Assembly (NCBI GenBank): GCA_016714465.1
Contig: JADKDT010000005.1
Span: 186,001-250,000 of the forward strand
Reading direction: 5' to 3'
Length of the DNA stretch: 64,000 nucleotides
Source of the DNA: Candidatus Brachythrix odensensis
GTDB lineage: Bacteria > Chloroflexota > Anaerolineae > J036 > Brachytrichaceae
The notes under the pieces are model-generated. The model was not told the DNA's origin, did not search any database, and saw nothing but the letters and a program-made list of their open reading frames with translations. A program made the translations under genes and the position numbers. Every line of letters begins with the position of its first letter. The first letter of the stretch is position 1. This document shows, piece after piece, positions 7,584-16,278 of the stretch.

Positions 7584-9257
7584 ATGTCCAAGCGATCGAG
7601 CCCGAACCTGATCACTCGACGGCGATTCATCAAGATCGGCGGCACGGGGGCGGTGGCCGTGCTGGCCGTCGCCTGCGCGCCCGCCGCGCCAGCCGCGCCC
7701 ACGGCCGCGCCCGCCGCGCCCAAGCCGACCACCGCCCCGGCCGCCTCTGGAGCCGGCAAGCCGGGCGGCCAGATCCGCTATGCCATGAATAACGAGCCGG
7801 ATTCGCTCGATCCGGCCAAGACCGCCCAGGCCTCCGCCTTCAACGTGATGATGAACCTCTACGACACGCTGATCTGGCAGGATCCGGTCGACCTCAAATA
7901 CAAGTCAGGCCTGGCCGAGTCGTGGGAGAGCACGCCCGACGGCCTCACGCACACCTTCAAACTGCGCAAGGGTGTCAAGTTCCATGACGGCACGCCTTTC
8001 AATGCCGAAGCCGTTAAGGCCAACTTCGACCGGATCGTCGATCCGGCCACCAAGTCACCCCAGGCCGCATCCAAACTGGCCGCCTATCAATCGACGACTG
8101 TCGTCGACGAGTTCACGGCCAAGATCACCCTCAAGACCCAGTTTGCCGCGTTCTACGACGCGCTCAGCCAGACCTGGCTGGCCATCGCCTCCCCCACCGC
8201 CCAGAAGAAGTTCGGCGACGACTACGGCCGCAACCCGGTCGGCACCGGCCCGATGATGTTCAAGGAATGGGTGGCCAAGGATCGCATCGTCGTCGTCAAA
8301 AACCCGGACTACAACTGGGGCCCCCCGTTCTGGAACCACACCGGGCCGGCCTACCTCGACCAGATCACCTTTGTCGGCATTTCGGAAAACGGCGCGCGCC
8401 TGACCGCCTTCGAGAGCGGGGAAATCCAGGTCATGGAGACCGTCCCCGAGGGTGACTTCGACCGGCTGAAGAAGTCAGGCAAATACCAGATGGTGGTCGC
8501 CCGCACCCCGGGCTCGCCGATGACCATCTTCATGAACACCGAGAAGGCCCCCTTCAACGACATCAACGTGCGTAAGGCGATCATGCACGGCCTGAACCGG
8601 ACCGAGCTCATTAATGCGGCTTTCTTTGGCCTCTATTCGCCCGCCGACACGCCCATCGCCGACAACACCCTGTATCACAGCAAGAAGGCGGTCGGAATGT
8701 ATCCCTACGACATGGAGAAGGCCAAGAAATATCTTGAGGACGCCGGCTGGAAGCCCGGCCCGGATGGGGTGCGGGTCAAGAATGGCGAAAAGCTGGTCGT
8801 CGACTTCGTCGACCTGACGACCTACGAGCCAAAGGTCGTGGCGACCCAGGCCCTGCTCAAGCCGCTTGGCATTACGGTCAATGTAAAGGCACTCGACCAG
8901 GCGACGCGGGTGGCGATGGGGCACAAGGGCGAGGGCCACATGTTCTCGACCGCGCTCCTGGACAGCGATCCGGGCGCCATCCAGCTTGTCTACCACTCGC
9001 GCAACCTGGGCGGCTTTGACTGGTCGCGGATCAAGGATGCCGAACTGGACAAGTATCTCGACGATCAGGCCAAGGAGCCCGACACAACCAAGCGGGCCGC
9101 CCTGCTCGAGCAGGCGGTGATGAAGATCATGGAAAACGCCTGGTCGTTCCCGATCTACAACTTCGCCCGCCTGTTCGGAGTTAGCCCGAAGGTCAAGAAC
9201 TTCCGCACCCATCCCATCGGCAGCTACCCGTATCTGTACGAAGTGTCGTTGGAATAG
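7584..9257 (+). CDS. peptide/solute ABC transporter substrate-binding lipoprotein (SBP family 5)
   Basis: A 557-residue extracytoplasmic binding protein. The N-terminus carries a Tat-like twin-arginine motif (TRRRFIKIGG, ~10-19) followed by a hydrophobic run and a lipobox ending in Cys (LAVAC, about residue 31), then an Ala/Pro-rich linker (~32-58). This suggests export folded and anchoring as a lipoprotein. The mature part is a family 5 solute-binding domain (EPDSLDPAKT near the start, LRKGVKFHDGTPF, NGARLTAFESGEIQ, NVRKAIMHGLNR). The cargo may be a peptide, glycoside or nickel-type ligand and cannot be told from sequence. It is first gene of an operon with the two permeases, with 2 nt between its stop and the next start. 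Confidence 0.93.
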   Translation: MSKRSSPNLITRRRFIKIGGTGAVAVLAVACAPAAPAAPTAAPAAPKPTTAPAASGAGKPGGQIRYAMNNEPDSLDPAKTAQASAFNVMMNLYDTLIWQDPVDLKYKSGLAESWESTPDGLTHTFKLRKGVKFHDGTPFNAEAVKANFDRIVDPATKSPQAASKLAAYQSTTVVDEFTAKITLKTQFAAFYDALSQTWLAIASPTAQKKFGDDYGRNPVGTGPMMFKEWVAKDRIVVVKNPDYNWGPPFWNHTGPAYLDQITFVGISENGARLTAFESGEIQVMETVPEGDFDRLKKSGKYQMVVARTPGSPMTIFMNTEKAPFNDINVRKAIMHGLNRTELINAAFFGLYSPADTPIADNTLYHSKKAVGMYPYDMEKAKKYLEDAGWKPGPDGVRVKNGEKLVVDFVDLTTYEPKVVATQALLKPLGITVNVKALDQATRVAMGHKGEGHMFSTALLDSDPGAIQLVYHSRNLGGFDWSRIKDAELDKYLDDQAKEPDTTKRAALLEQAVMKIMENAWSFPIYNFARLFGVSPKVKNFRTHPIGSYPYLYEVSLE

Positions 9258-9259
9258 GC

Positions 9260-10183
9260 GTGGGAACCTACATCCTGAAGCGCCTGCTGGCCGCGATTCC
9301 GATCCTGATTGGCATCTCGGCCCTGGTGTTCTTCAGTCTGAAGCTCGTGCCTGGCGATCCGCTTTCCGCCATCACCGGTGATGCCGTTATCGGAAAGGAG
9401 GAGGCGGATCGGCTGCGCGAACAGTACGGGTTGAACGATCCGTTGCATATTCAATACCTGAATTTCGTAGGGCGGGCGATCCAAGGCGACCTGGGTCGCT
9501 CGCTCCAGTTCAAGCGGCCCGTCATCGATGAGATCCGGGCGCAGTTGCCGGCGACCCTGCAGTTGACGGCGGCGGCGATGGTCATTGCTTTGACCGTTGG
9601 GCTTGGCCTGGGCATCCTGGCCGCCATCCGCCCCCACTCGCTGCTCGATGGGCTCACGATGAGCATCGCCATGGCCGGCGTGTCCTTCCCCTCCTTCTGG
9701 GTCGGGTTGATGCTGCTCCTGATCTTCTCTCTGGCGCTGGGCTGGCTGCCCGCGACCGGGACCGAGGGATTCGAGCGCCTGATCATGCCGGCCGCGACCC
9801 TGGGCTTTGGAGCCGCCGCCATCATCGCCCGCCTCACCCGCAGCTCGCTGCTCGAAGTGCTCCAACAGCAATACATCGTCACCGCCCGGGCCAAGGGCCT
9901 GTCCTTTGTCAAGGTTGTGTTCCGGCATGCCTTGCGGAACGCCCTCATTCCCGTGGTCACCATCGTCGGCCTGCAGTTCGGCAACCTGCTGGCCGGCGCG
10001 GTTGTGATCGAGACGGTCTTCTCGCGCCAGGGGATTGGCCGGCTGTTGGTGACCGCCATCCTCGGGCGCGATTTCCCGCTCGTCCAGGGGGTGATCCTGT
10101 TCGTGGCCTCGGTCTACGTCATCGTCAACCTGCTGGTCGATCTGTCATACGCCCTGATCGACCCGAGGATTCGCTATGCGTGA
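9260..10183 (+). CDS. ABC transporter permease (DppB/OppB type)
   Basis: A 307-residue inner membrane permease with six helices. The N-terminus (YILKRLLAAIPILIGISALVFF) is the classic OppB/DppB start. The EAA-type cytoplasmic loop, which docks the ATPase, is at the usual place before the last helices (IVTARAKGLSFVKVVFRHALRNALIP). The start is GTG at 9260, 2 nt after the stop of the binding protein. Translation is probably coupled, and its 3' end overlaps the next permease by 8 nt. It forms a heterodimeric channel with the product of 10176-11081. No ATPase gene follows. Confidence 0.93.
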   Translation: MGTYILKRLLAAIPILIGISALVFFSLKLVPGDPLSAITGDAVIGKEEADRLREQYGLNDPLHIQYLNFVGRAIQGDLGRSLQFKRPVIDEIRAQLPATLQLTAAAMVIALTVGLGLGILAAIRPHSLLDGLTMSIAMAGVSFPSFWVGLMLLLIFSLALGWLPATGTEGFERLIMPAATLGFGAAAIIARLTRSSLLEVLQQQYIVTARAKGLSFVKVVFRHALRNALIPVVTIVGLQFGNLLAGAVVIETVFSRQGIGRLLVTAILGRDFPLVQGVILFVASVYVIVNLLVDLSYALIDPRIRYA

Positions 10184-11081
10184 GCGCGCGGCCGCGCTGC
10201 CGATGCCGCGCACAGGCGTCGATTCCGCTCTGGCGGCCAATCCCGCCCGGGCCCTGCTGCGCCGCTTCATGCGCAACCGCAGCGCGTTCGCCGGCAGCGT
10301 TCTGTTCGGTCTCATCGTCCTCCTGGCTCTGGTCGGCACGCGCGCCACACCCTACGACCCGATCCAGATGGATATCCCAAATCGCCTGGCCGAGCCCGGC
10401 CTCGCGCACCTGCTGGGCAGCGATCACTATGGGCGCGACATCTTCAGCCGCCTGCTGGCGGGCGCCCACCTGTCGCTGTTGATTGGTCTGATCTCGGTCA
10501 GCCTGGCGGTGAGCAGCGGGCTGTTGCTCGGCCTGCCCGCCGGCTACTTTGGCGGCTGGGTCGATATGCTCGTCATGCGGGTGATGGACCTGATGCTGTC
10601 CTTTCCCTCGGTGCTGCTGGCGCTTGGCATCGTCGCCATCGCCGGCCCCAGCCTCTTCAATGTCATGCTGGCAGTGGGCATCGCCTCAGTGCCGTCCTAC
10701 ACCCGCCTGGTGCGGGCGTCGGTCCTGGGCATCCGCGGCCTGCCCTATATCGAGGCCGCTCGCGCCCTCGGCAGCGCCCCGTTGCGCATCATCACGCGCC
10801 ACGTCATCCCCAACATCCTGGCCCCACTCATCGTTCTGGCCACCCTCGGCACCGCCGGCGCGATTCTGACCGGCGCCGCGCTATCCTTTCTTGGGCTGGG
10901 CGCGCAACAGCCAACACCCGAATGGGGCGCCATGCTGAGCGAGGCCCGCAACTACATGCGCCTGGGCTGGTGGCTGACCGTGTTTCCCGGCCTGGCGATC
11001 GCGATCACCGTGTTATCGCTCAACCAACTTGGCGATGGCCTGCGCGATCTGCTTGATCCTTATATGCGCAACAGTCCCTGA
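10176..11081 (+). CDS. ABC transporter permease (DppC/OppC type)
   Basis: A 301-residue permease and partner of the upstream DppB-like subunit. It has the OppC N-terminal region before helix 1 (RFMRNRSAFAGSVLFG), the periplasmic HLLGSDHYGRDIFSRLLAGA motif typical of the family, and an EAA loop (YIEAARALGSAPLRIITRHV). The start codon overlaps the preceding stop by 8 nt, so the two are translationally coupled. No OppD/OppF ATPases are found downstream; the next gene is an oxidoreductase. The importer must use ATPases encoded elsewhere. Confidence 0.93.
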   Translation: MRERAAALPMPRTGVDSALAANPARALLRRFMRNRSAFAGSVLFGLIVLLALVGTRATPYDPIQMDIPNRLAEPGLAHLLGSDHYGRDIFSRLLAGAHLSLLIGLISVSLAVSSGLLLGLPAGYFGGWVDMLVMRVMDLMLSFPSVLLALGIVAIAGPSLFNVMLAVGIASVPSYTRLVRASVLGIRGLPYIEAARALGSAPLRIITRHVIPNILAPLIVLATLGTAGAILTGAALSFLGLGAQQPTPEWGAMLSEARNYMRLGWWLTVFPGLAIAITVLSLNQLGDGLRDLLDPYMRNSP

Positions 11082-11096
11082 TTCATAGGTCGTCCC

Positions 11097-12023
11097 ATGC
11101 GCGCCATTGTTTCCGCCCCAACCCAACCTTATCGCATTGAGTTCCGTGACGTGCCCGAGCCCGAGCCCTCGCGCGATGAAGCCCTGGTTGCCGCCCGAGC
11201 AGTCTCGCTCAACCGCGGCAACTTCAGACGCCTGGCCTGGGAGGCTGAGGGCTGGTGCCCGGGCTACGATGTCGCCGGCGAGGTTGTGCGGATGGCGGCT
11301 GACGGGAGTGGCCCGGCCGTCGGCGCGCGAGTGGCCGGGATCGTGCCGAGCGGGGCCTGGGCCGAGCGGGTGGCTGTCCCCATCCGCCGGCTGGCGCTCA
11401 TCCCGGAGCCGGTCTCGTTTGCGGCGGCTGCCGCCATCCCCGTGGCCGGGCTGACCAGCCTGCTTGCGCTCGCCCATGGCGGCATTCTGCTGGGCAAACG
11501 CGTTCTGATCACGGGCGCGGCGGGCGGGGTCGGTCGGGCCGCCGTCCAACTGGCCTGGCTGGCGGGCGCGCGGGTCACCGCTCAGGTCAGCCGGCCGGAG
11601 CGCGGCCAGGGCCTGGCGGCGCTCGGCGCGGAGGAGGTCGTCACCCGTCTCGAAGATGCGGCGTCCACCTTCGATCTGGCGATCGAGTCGGTCGGGGGCG
11701 CGCTGCTCGCCCAGGTCCTGGCCCGCATGGCGCCCGGCGGCACGCTCGTCTCGATCGGCGCGTCTTCGGATGAAGCGACGACGTTTGACGTGCTGGCTCT
11801 GGTGCGCCGGGGGGCGATCAGCCTGTACGCGATGAGCTTGTTTCAGGAGATGGAGCGCCAGGGTGCAGGCAGCCGCGAACTGGACACCCTGCTCGGGCTG
11901 ATCGCCGAGCGCCGGCTGGACCCGCAGATCGATCTGCAGCGGAGCTGGCAGGAGATGGGGCCGATGCTGGCAGCCTTGGGCGAACGCGCGGTGGCGGGCA
12001 AGGCCATTGCGATTGTGGATTGA
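11097..12023 (+). CDS. zinc-type alcohol dehydrogenase-like / quinone-oxidoreductase-like MDR protein
   Basis: A 308-residue medium-chain reductase. A GroES-like N-terminal domain is followed by an NAD(P)-binding Rossmann segment with VLITGAAGGVGRAAVQLA at about 135-152. No structural-zinc four-Cys lobe is seen, so it is closer to zinc-independent quinone oxidoreductases and crotonyl-CoA-type enzymes than to zinc ADHs. The shortish GroES part (CPGYDVAGEVV) still has the catalytic-domain fold. It follows the permease gene by 15 nt and is probably co-transcribed with the importer, which suggests a role in oxidising or reducing the imported compound. The substrate is unknown. Confidence 0.85.
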   Translation: MRAIVSAPTQPYRIEFRDVPEPEPSRDEALVAARAVSLNRGNFRRLAWEAEGWCPGYDVAGEVVRMAADGSGPAVGARVAGIVPSGAWAERVAVPIRRLALIPEPVSFAAAAAIPVAGLTSLLALAHGGILLGKRVLITGAAGGVGRAAVQLAWLAGARVTAQVSRPERGQGLAALGAEEVVTRLEDAASTFDLAIESVGGALLAQVLARMAPGGTLVSIGASSDEATTFDVLALVRRGAISLYAMSLFQEMERQGAGSRELDTLLGLIAERRLDPQIDLQRSWQEMGPMLAALGERAVAGKAIAIVD

Positions 12024-12086
12024 GGAACGATGGAACGTCCAGCACAACACCCGTCATCCCGCGCTCGGGGTGTTCCAGACCGTACC

Positions 12087-12163
12087 TTCCTGAACCTCGG
12101 AGGTGGGCGCCGAGGATTCTTGGCTGGCGCGAACTGTCGGCGCCCACCTCCGAGGTTCAGGAA
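12087..12163. repeat. 27-bp-stem palindrome after the MDR oxidoreductase
   Basis: Arms 12087-12113 and 12137-12163 are perfect 27-bp inverted repeats beginning TTCCTGAACCTCGGAGGTGG, separated by 23 nt. It lies 63 nt after the stop codon, in a 268-bp gap before the next gene. It could reduce read-through from the transport operon into the regulatory genes. Confidence 0.9.
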
Positions 12164-12198
12164 CATTCGCCGGCATCCTTGGCCGGTTGGCGGCCAGT

Positions 12199-12229
12199 GC
12201 AGGGCCCTGAGCTTGTCGAAGGGCCCTGC
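12199..12229. repeat. small hairpin with the TGAGCTTGTCGAAGGG motif
   Basis: Arms GCAGGGCCCT (12199-12208) and AGGGCCCTGC (12220-12229) surround GAGCTTGTCGA. This loop sequence belongs to a hairpin repeat seen in many bacterial genomes (general knowledge; no search was run). Confidence 0.75.
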
Positions 12230-12291
12230 CTCACTCATTCGCGCTTTCGCGCCGGATGACGTTTTTGCAGTTGGAGGAATGAGCCAGAAAC

Positions 12292-13329
12292 ATGAATGAG
12301 CCCATGGACGAACCCGCTGTGCTGGCCGTCGCCGCCCTCGCCCGCGAGGCGGACCCCGAACTGCGCGGGCGAAATCCGGCGGGTTGGCTGGACCGGCTCG
12401 AGGCGGAGCGCGCCCGGCTCGACGCGGCTTTGGCGTGGTGTGTCGAAAACCAGCGTTTTGCGATGGGTTTGGATATCGCGGCGGGGGTCTGGCCTTACTG
12501 GCTTAACCGCGGGCATCTGCCCGAGGGCGCGGCCTGGCTGTCTCAGCTGCTCGCCGCGCCGGGCGCCGACGCCCCGGCTCTCGGCCGGGCCCGCGCGCTG
12601 GCCGGCGCGGGCAACCTGTGTTTTCATCAGGGCGATTTCGCCGGGTCGGAGGCGCGTCTGCGCGAGAGCCTGCGCCTGTTTGAGTCGCTCCAGAACGCGC
12701 AGGGGATCGCCGAGGCCCGCGGCGGCTTGTCGCGCGTGGCGATGTCGCGCGGCGACTCGGCGGGCATGCGCGAGCACAGCCGGCTGGCGCTCGAGGCCGC
12801 CCGCCAATCGGATTACGAGACCGGGATCGCCATCGCTTTGCACCATCTCGCCCATGCGTCGCTGATCGAAGGCGATCTCGTGGCGGCTGAGCGCTTGTAT
12901 GCCGGGAACGTCGCGGCCTATCGCGGCATGCAGCGCCGCGACCTGGTGGCCTCGGAGCTGCACAACCTCGGCCACGTCGCCTGTCTGCGCGGCGACACCC
13001 AGCACGCGAAGGCTCTGTTTATCGAAAGTCTGCTCCTGGCCGACCAGATCGGCGCGAGCGCGATCCGGCCCTACGACCTGATCGGGCTGGGCCGGGTGGC
13101 GGCGGCGCAGGGCCATCCCGCAACAGGGGCGCGGTTGCTCGGGGCGGGGATGGCGATCCTGAACCGGGAGGGAAAGGCGGTCGTACCGTTGCTCCGCCCG
13201 GAGGTGGAGCGCGTGATCGCCCAGACGCAGACGGCGCTTTCAGCCGATGGTTATGCGGCAGCCGCGGCGGCCGGCGTCGGGCTGAGCACGCAGAGTGCGC
13301 TTGCGCTCATGGAGGGGTTGTCGCCATGA
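12292..13329 (+). CDS. TPR-like helical protein, similar to C-terminal part of LuxR/AfsR-type ATPase regulators
   Basis: A 345-residue all-helical protein. The start of the repeat region (RLEAERARLDAALAWCVEN...GLDIAAGVWPYWLNRGHLPEG) matches the segment that follows the NB-ARC ATPase in large SARP/LuxR-family regulators. Repeated helix pairs with ARALAGAGNLCFHQGDFAGSEARLRESLRLF-like spacing then follow. No ATPase or DNA-binding domain is present, so it is either a stand-alone scaffold or a truncated regulator. Its stop overlaps the start of the GntR gene (ATGA at 13326), so it is likely to act with that regulator. It has no DNA-binding segment of its own. Confidence 0.75.
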   Translation: MNEPMDEPAVLAVAALAREADPELRGRNPAGWLDRLEAERARLDAALAWCVENQRFAMGLDIAAGVWPYWLNRGHLPEGAAWLSQLLAAPGADAPALGRARALAGAGNLCFHQGDFAGSEARLRESLRLFESLQNAQGIAEARGGLSRVAMSRGDSAGMREHSRLALEAARQSDYETGIAIALHHLAHASLIEGDLVAAERLYAGNVAAYRGMQRRDLVASELHNLGHVACLRGDTQHAKALFIESLLLADQIGASAIRPYDLIGLGRVAAAQGHPATGARLLGAGMAILNREGKAVVPLLRPEVERVIAQTQTALSADGYAAAAAAGVGLSTQSALALMEGLSP

Positions 13330-14057
13330 CCGACACCCCCGATCTCACCCGCGACCCTGAGCGCGCGCCGATGTTCCGCCACACCAATATTCGCGATGAG
13401 GTCTACGCGCTGTTGCGCCGGCGCATCCTCAGCCACGAATACCCGCCCGGTTTCCGCTTCGACCTGCGCGACCTGTCATCGCGCTTTGGGATCAGCCAGA
13501 CCCCGATGAAGGAGGCCCTGCAGCGGCTGGAGATGGAGGGCCTGGTGACGATCGTGCCGCGCCGGGGTACGTTTGTGGCCACATTTGACACGCTGGGGAT
13601 GGCCGAGACCTATGATGTGCGCCTGGCGCTGGAGCGCTTCGTGTCGCCCGCCGTTGTCCGCAACATCACCGGCGCGGATCTCGACGCGCTGGGTCGCTTG
13701 TTGACCCGGATGAGCGACTTGATCCACTCGGCCGATGCAAACGCCAAACTGCCCGAATACGTTGGGCTGGATTTCGACTTTCACTGCCGAATCGTCGCCC
13801 TGGCTCGCAACAAGCGCATGGACGAGATCTACGCCCAGGTCGGGGGACCGCTGCAGTTGGCCCGGGTGATGATCGATCTCGGCACGGAAGTCTATGTGCG
13901 TTTCACCGAGGTCGAACACGCCGCGATATTCACCGCTCTCGAAGCGCGCGATGCGGATGCGCTGGCAAACGCGCTTACCGAGCACGTGGAGCGGGCCATG
14001 GTTCGCCTGTCTGCCTGGTTCGCGAGACGCGGGCCCCCGAATGGAGCCACTGAATGA
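13326..14057 (+). CDS. GntR-family transcriptional regulator with FCD ligand-binding domain
   Basis: A 243-residue regulator. An N-terminal winged helix (~18-85) includes EVYALLRRRILSHEYPPGF and the recognition-helix region SSRFGISQTPMKEALQRLEMEGLV. An all-helical FCD domain (~95-230) has the metal-binding or effector-binding pattern of FadR-type proteins (YVGLDFDFHCRIVALA, near 142-157, and later His residues such as ALTEHVERAM). It typically represses catabolic operons until an acid effector binds. The start overlaps the stop of the TPR gene, and its stop overlaps the start of the Gfo/Idh gene, so the three are one operon. A target candidate is the repeat at 7484-7499. Confidence 0.92.
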   Translation: MTDTPDLTRDPERAPMFRHTNIRDEVYALLRRRILSHEYPPGFRFDLRDLSSRFGISQTPMKEALQRLEMEGLVTIVPRRGTFVATFDTLGMAETYDVRLALERFVSPAVVRNITGADLDALGRLLTRMSDLIHSADANAKLPEYVGLDFDFHCRIVALARNKRMDEIYAQVGGPLQLARVMIDLGTEVYVRFTEVEHAAIFTALEARDADALANALTEHVERAMVRLSAWFARRGPPNGATE

Positions 14058-15013
14058 TCAACATCGGACTCGTCGATCTCGACACCACCCATCCGGCTTT
14101 CTTCGCGGCGCTGCTCAAGGGCGGCGATGACCTGCGCGTCACGGCGGTCTTCGACGGCGGGGCCGTCCAAACGCCGGAATATGTCACCCAATTTTCCCGC
14201 GAGCACGGCATTGAGCGCATCTGCGCCAGCCTTGATGAACTTGTCTCGGCCGTCGACGGCGCGATGATCTGCAGCCAAAACTGGGACCTGCGCCTCGATC
14301 GCGTCCGGCCCTTCCTCGAGGCGGGCAAACCCGTCTTCATCGACAAGCCCATGGTCGGGAGTCTGCGCGACATGGACGCGTTGACCGCCCTGGCGGCGAA
14401 CACCCGCGCCCCGATCATGGGCGGCTCGACCATGCGCTACGCCGATGAACTGGTGGCGTTGCGCGAGAAGGTCGAAGGGCTGGGCGGGGCGGTCTCGGCT
14501 TTTGCCTCGGGGCCGGGCGACCTGCTCAACTACGGCACGCACGTGGTTGAGATGATCACCGCCTACTTCGGTCCGCGGGTGGAAGCCGTCACCCACATCG
14601 GGGGCGGGCGCTCGCACCTGTTCCGGCTCGATCAGCAGGGTGGCCCGCCGATCCTGCTGCAGTTGTCCAGCGGGCGGGTCGAGGCCGGCAATGGGACCGT
14701 GTTCGCCGTAACCACCGAGCGCACGCTCGAGGTCGTGCAGCCCAAGGCCGGCTGGACGATGAAGGCGTCGGCGCTCAAGGCGCTGACCCGCTTCTTCCGC
14801 GAAGGCGTGGCCCCGGCCCCGCTCGCCGAATCGCTGCATGTCGTGCGGGTGTGTCTGGCCGCGGCGGAGTCGATCCGGACGGGCCGGACTGTCGCCCTGG
14901 CCGACATCCCGGCCGGGGCCCGCTTTGACGGGACGGCCTATACCCGTGACTTTGCCCGCCTGGGCGCCTGGCAGGGCGATGGGCTGTCGGCCCGTTCTAC
15001 TTACATCGTGTGA
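14054..15013 (+). CDS. Gfo/Idh/MocA-family oxidoreductase
   Basis: A 319-residue NAD(P)-dependent dehydrogenase-type protein. The N-terminal Rossmann part begins at residue 1, and its end carries the family motif FLEAGKPVFIDKPMVGSL (~92-109) with the catalytic Lys in xxDKP. The nucleotide-binding glycine motif at the start (NIGLVDLDTTHPAF) is atypical because it lacks a clear GxGxxG, so cofactor use should be treated with caution. The C-terminal domain forms the open-faced sheet that binds the sugar-like or inositol-like substrate. Operon context with an FCD regulator and an M20 peptidase fits a catabolic role for a sugar acid, amino sugar or related compound. Confidence 0.85.
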   Translation: MINIGLVDLDTTHPAFFAALLKGGDDLRVTAVFDGGAVQTPEYVTQFSREHGIERICASLDELVSAVDGAMICSQNWDLRLDRVRPFLEAGKPVFIDKPMVGSLRDMDALTALAANTRAPIMGGSTMRYADELVALREKVEGLGGAVSAFASGPGDLLNYGTHVVEMITAYFGPRVEAVTHIGGGRSHLFRLDQQGGPPILLQLSSGRVEAGNGTVFAVTTERTLEVVQPKAGWTMKASALKALTRFFREGVAPAPLAESLHVVRVCLAAAESIRTGRTVALADIPAGARFDGTAYTRDFARLGAWQGDGLSARSTYIV

Positions 15014-15020
15014 TGTTTTT

Positions 15021-15063
15021 CCCGAATCGCGATACCTGGCAGAGCCAGGTATCGCGATTCGGG
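15021..15063. repeat. 20-bp-stem hairpin with AGA loop
   Basis: Arms CCCGAATCGCGATACCTGGC (15021-15040) and its complement (15044-15063) are perfect. It starts 7 nt after the stop of the Gfo/Idh gene and ends 22 nt before the M20 gene. It shares the GAATCG outer theme with copies at 55772-55820 and others, but has a different core. Confidence 0.88.
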
Positions 15064-15085
15064 CCCAATTACCATAAAAGACAAA

Positions 15086-16213
15086 ATGACCCCTGAACAA
15101 TGGCTCGCCCGGCTCGTCCAAATCCCCAGCGTCACGCCTTTGCACGCCGGCCCGCGGGCCGGGCAAGCGGGTGAAGGCCGCATCGCCGCCCAACTGGCCC
15201 AATGGTTTGGCGAGCTGGGCGCCGAGGTGATCCTCGAGGACGCTCACCCCAATCGCCCGAACGTGTATGCCATCTGGCGCAACCCGGCCAGCGAGCGCTG
15301 GATCGCCCTGGACTGCCACACCGACACGGTCGGGGTCGAGCAAATGCCGGGCGATCCGTTCAGCGGCGAGACGCGGGATGGCCGGGTGTGGGGTCGCGGC
15401 TCAGTCGATGACAAGGCTTCCCTGGCGGTGGCGCTGTCGGTATTGCAGGCCATGCGGGCGGCTGGCGCGCAGCCTGCAGCCAACCTGATCGTGGCCGCGG
15501 TGGCCGACGAGGAAGTCGCCCTGGGCGGGGCCTTTGTCTTCGATGCCTGGCTGCGCCAGCGCAAGATGCGGCTCGACGAGCTTGTGGTTGCAGAGCCCAC
15601 GTTGTGCGCGCCCTGCTACGGGCACATGGGCAGCGCCCGGATCGATTTCAGGGTGCAGGGCGTGTCCACCCATACCTCGCAACCCCATCTCGGCAAAAAC
15701 GCCATTGTCGGCGCGGCCCGGATCGTGCTGGCCATGCAGGCCGAGCACGAGCGACTGCAGACGCTCGCGGCGACGCCGGTGGGCCGGGGCCAGCTCTCCG
15801 CCATCCAGGTTGGCGGCGGGCGGGCGCCCAACATCGTCCCGGATCTGGCCACCCTCGGCTTCAACCGGCGCGTCACCTCGGACGAGGATGAGCAGGCTGT
15901 CATGGCCGGCCTCGCCCAACTCGGCAAGGCCGGCGCCGGCCTGCCGACCGAGGCCGAGATCTTCCGCCCGATGTCGGCCTTTCTGCAGGATCCAAATTCG
16001 GCGATGGTCCGCCAGTTCAGCGCCTGGGCGGGCCGGGCCCCGGTGACGGTGCCGTATTGCAGCGACGCCTCGGCCTATCGCCCCGACACGGTCAAGAACA
16101 TCCTGGTCATGGGCCCCGGCTCGATCGACCAGGCCCATGGGGCTGAGGAGTGGGTGGAGATCAGCGAGCTCGAGCGCATGGCCGGCGTGTTTCGACAGTG
16201 GTGGAGGGGATAG
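15086..16213 (+). CDS. M20-family metallopeptidase (acetylornithine deacetylase / dipeptidase-like)
   Basis: A 375-residue zinc hydrolase. Metal ligands and catalytic residues are visible in order: LDCHTDTV (~75-82; His ligand and general Asp), GRGSVDDKASLA (bridging Asp, ~108), AVADEEVALGG (catalytic Glu and ligand Glu, ~139), VVAEPT (ligand Glu), and a final His in PGSIDQAHGAEEWVEI (~355). The central lid/dimerisation domain lies between. It removes N-acyl groups or cleaves small peptides. The motif set is close to the YgeY-like subgroup, but the substrate remains open. It would supply or process the peptide-like cargo of the upstream importer (inference). Confidence 0.9.
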   Translation: MTPEQWLARLVQIPSVTPLHAGPRAGQAGEGRIAAQLAQWFGELGAEVILEDAHPNRPNVYAIWRNPASERWIALDCHTDTVGVEQMPGDPFSGETRDGRVWGRGSVDDKASLAVALSVLQAMRAAGAQPAANLIVAAVADEEVALGGAFVFDAWLRQRKMRLDELVVAEPTLCAPCYGHMGSARIDFRVQGVSTHTSQPHLGKNAIVGAARIVLAMQAEHERLQTLAATPVGRGQLSAIQVGGGRAPNIVPDLATLGFNRRVTSDEDEQAVMAGLAQLGKAGAGLPTEAEIFRPMSAFLQDPNSAMVRQFSAWAGRAPVTVPYCSDASAYRPDTVKNILVMGPGSIDQAHGAEEWVEISELERMAGVFRQWWRG

Positions 16214-16273
16214 TGCCGGAAGCGATACGCCCCGTCCCGGCGTACGCCGGGACGGGGCGTATCGCTTCCGGCA
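16214..16273. repeat. 60-bp perfect palindrome between convergent genes
   Basis: Arms 16214-16243 and 16244-16273 are 30-bp perfect complements with no spacer. The core is CCCCGTCCCGGCGT. It begins directly after the M20 stop codon and ends 5 nt before the minus-strand GyrI-like stop, so it can serve both genes. It belongs to the GATAC/GATATC...CCCCG group. Confidence 0.92.
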
Positions 16274-16278
16274 ACATC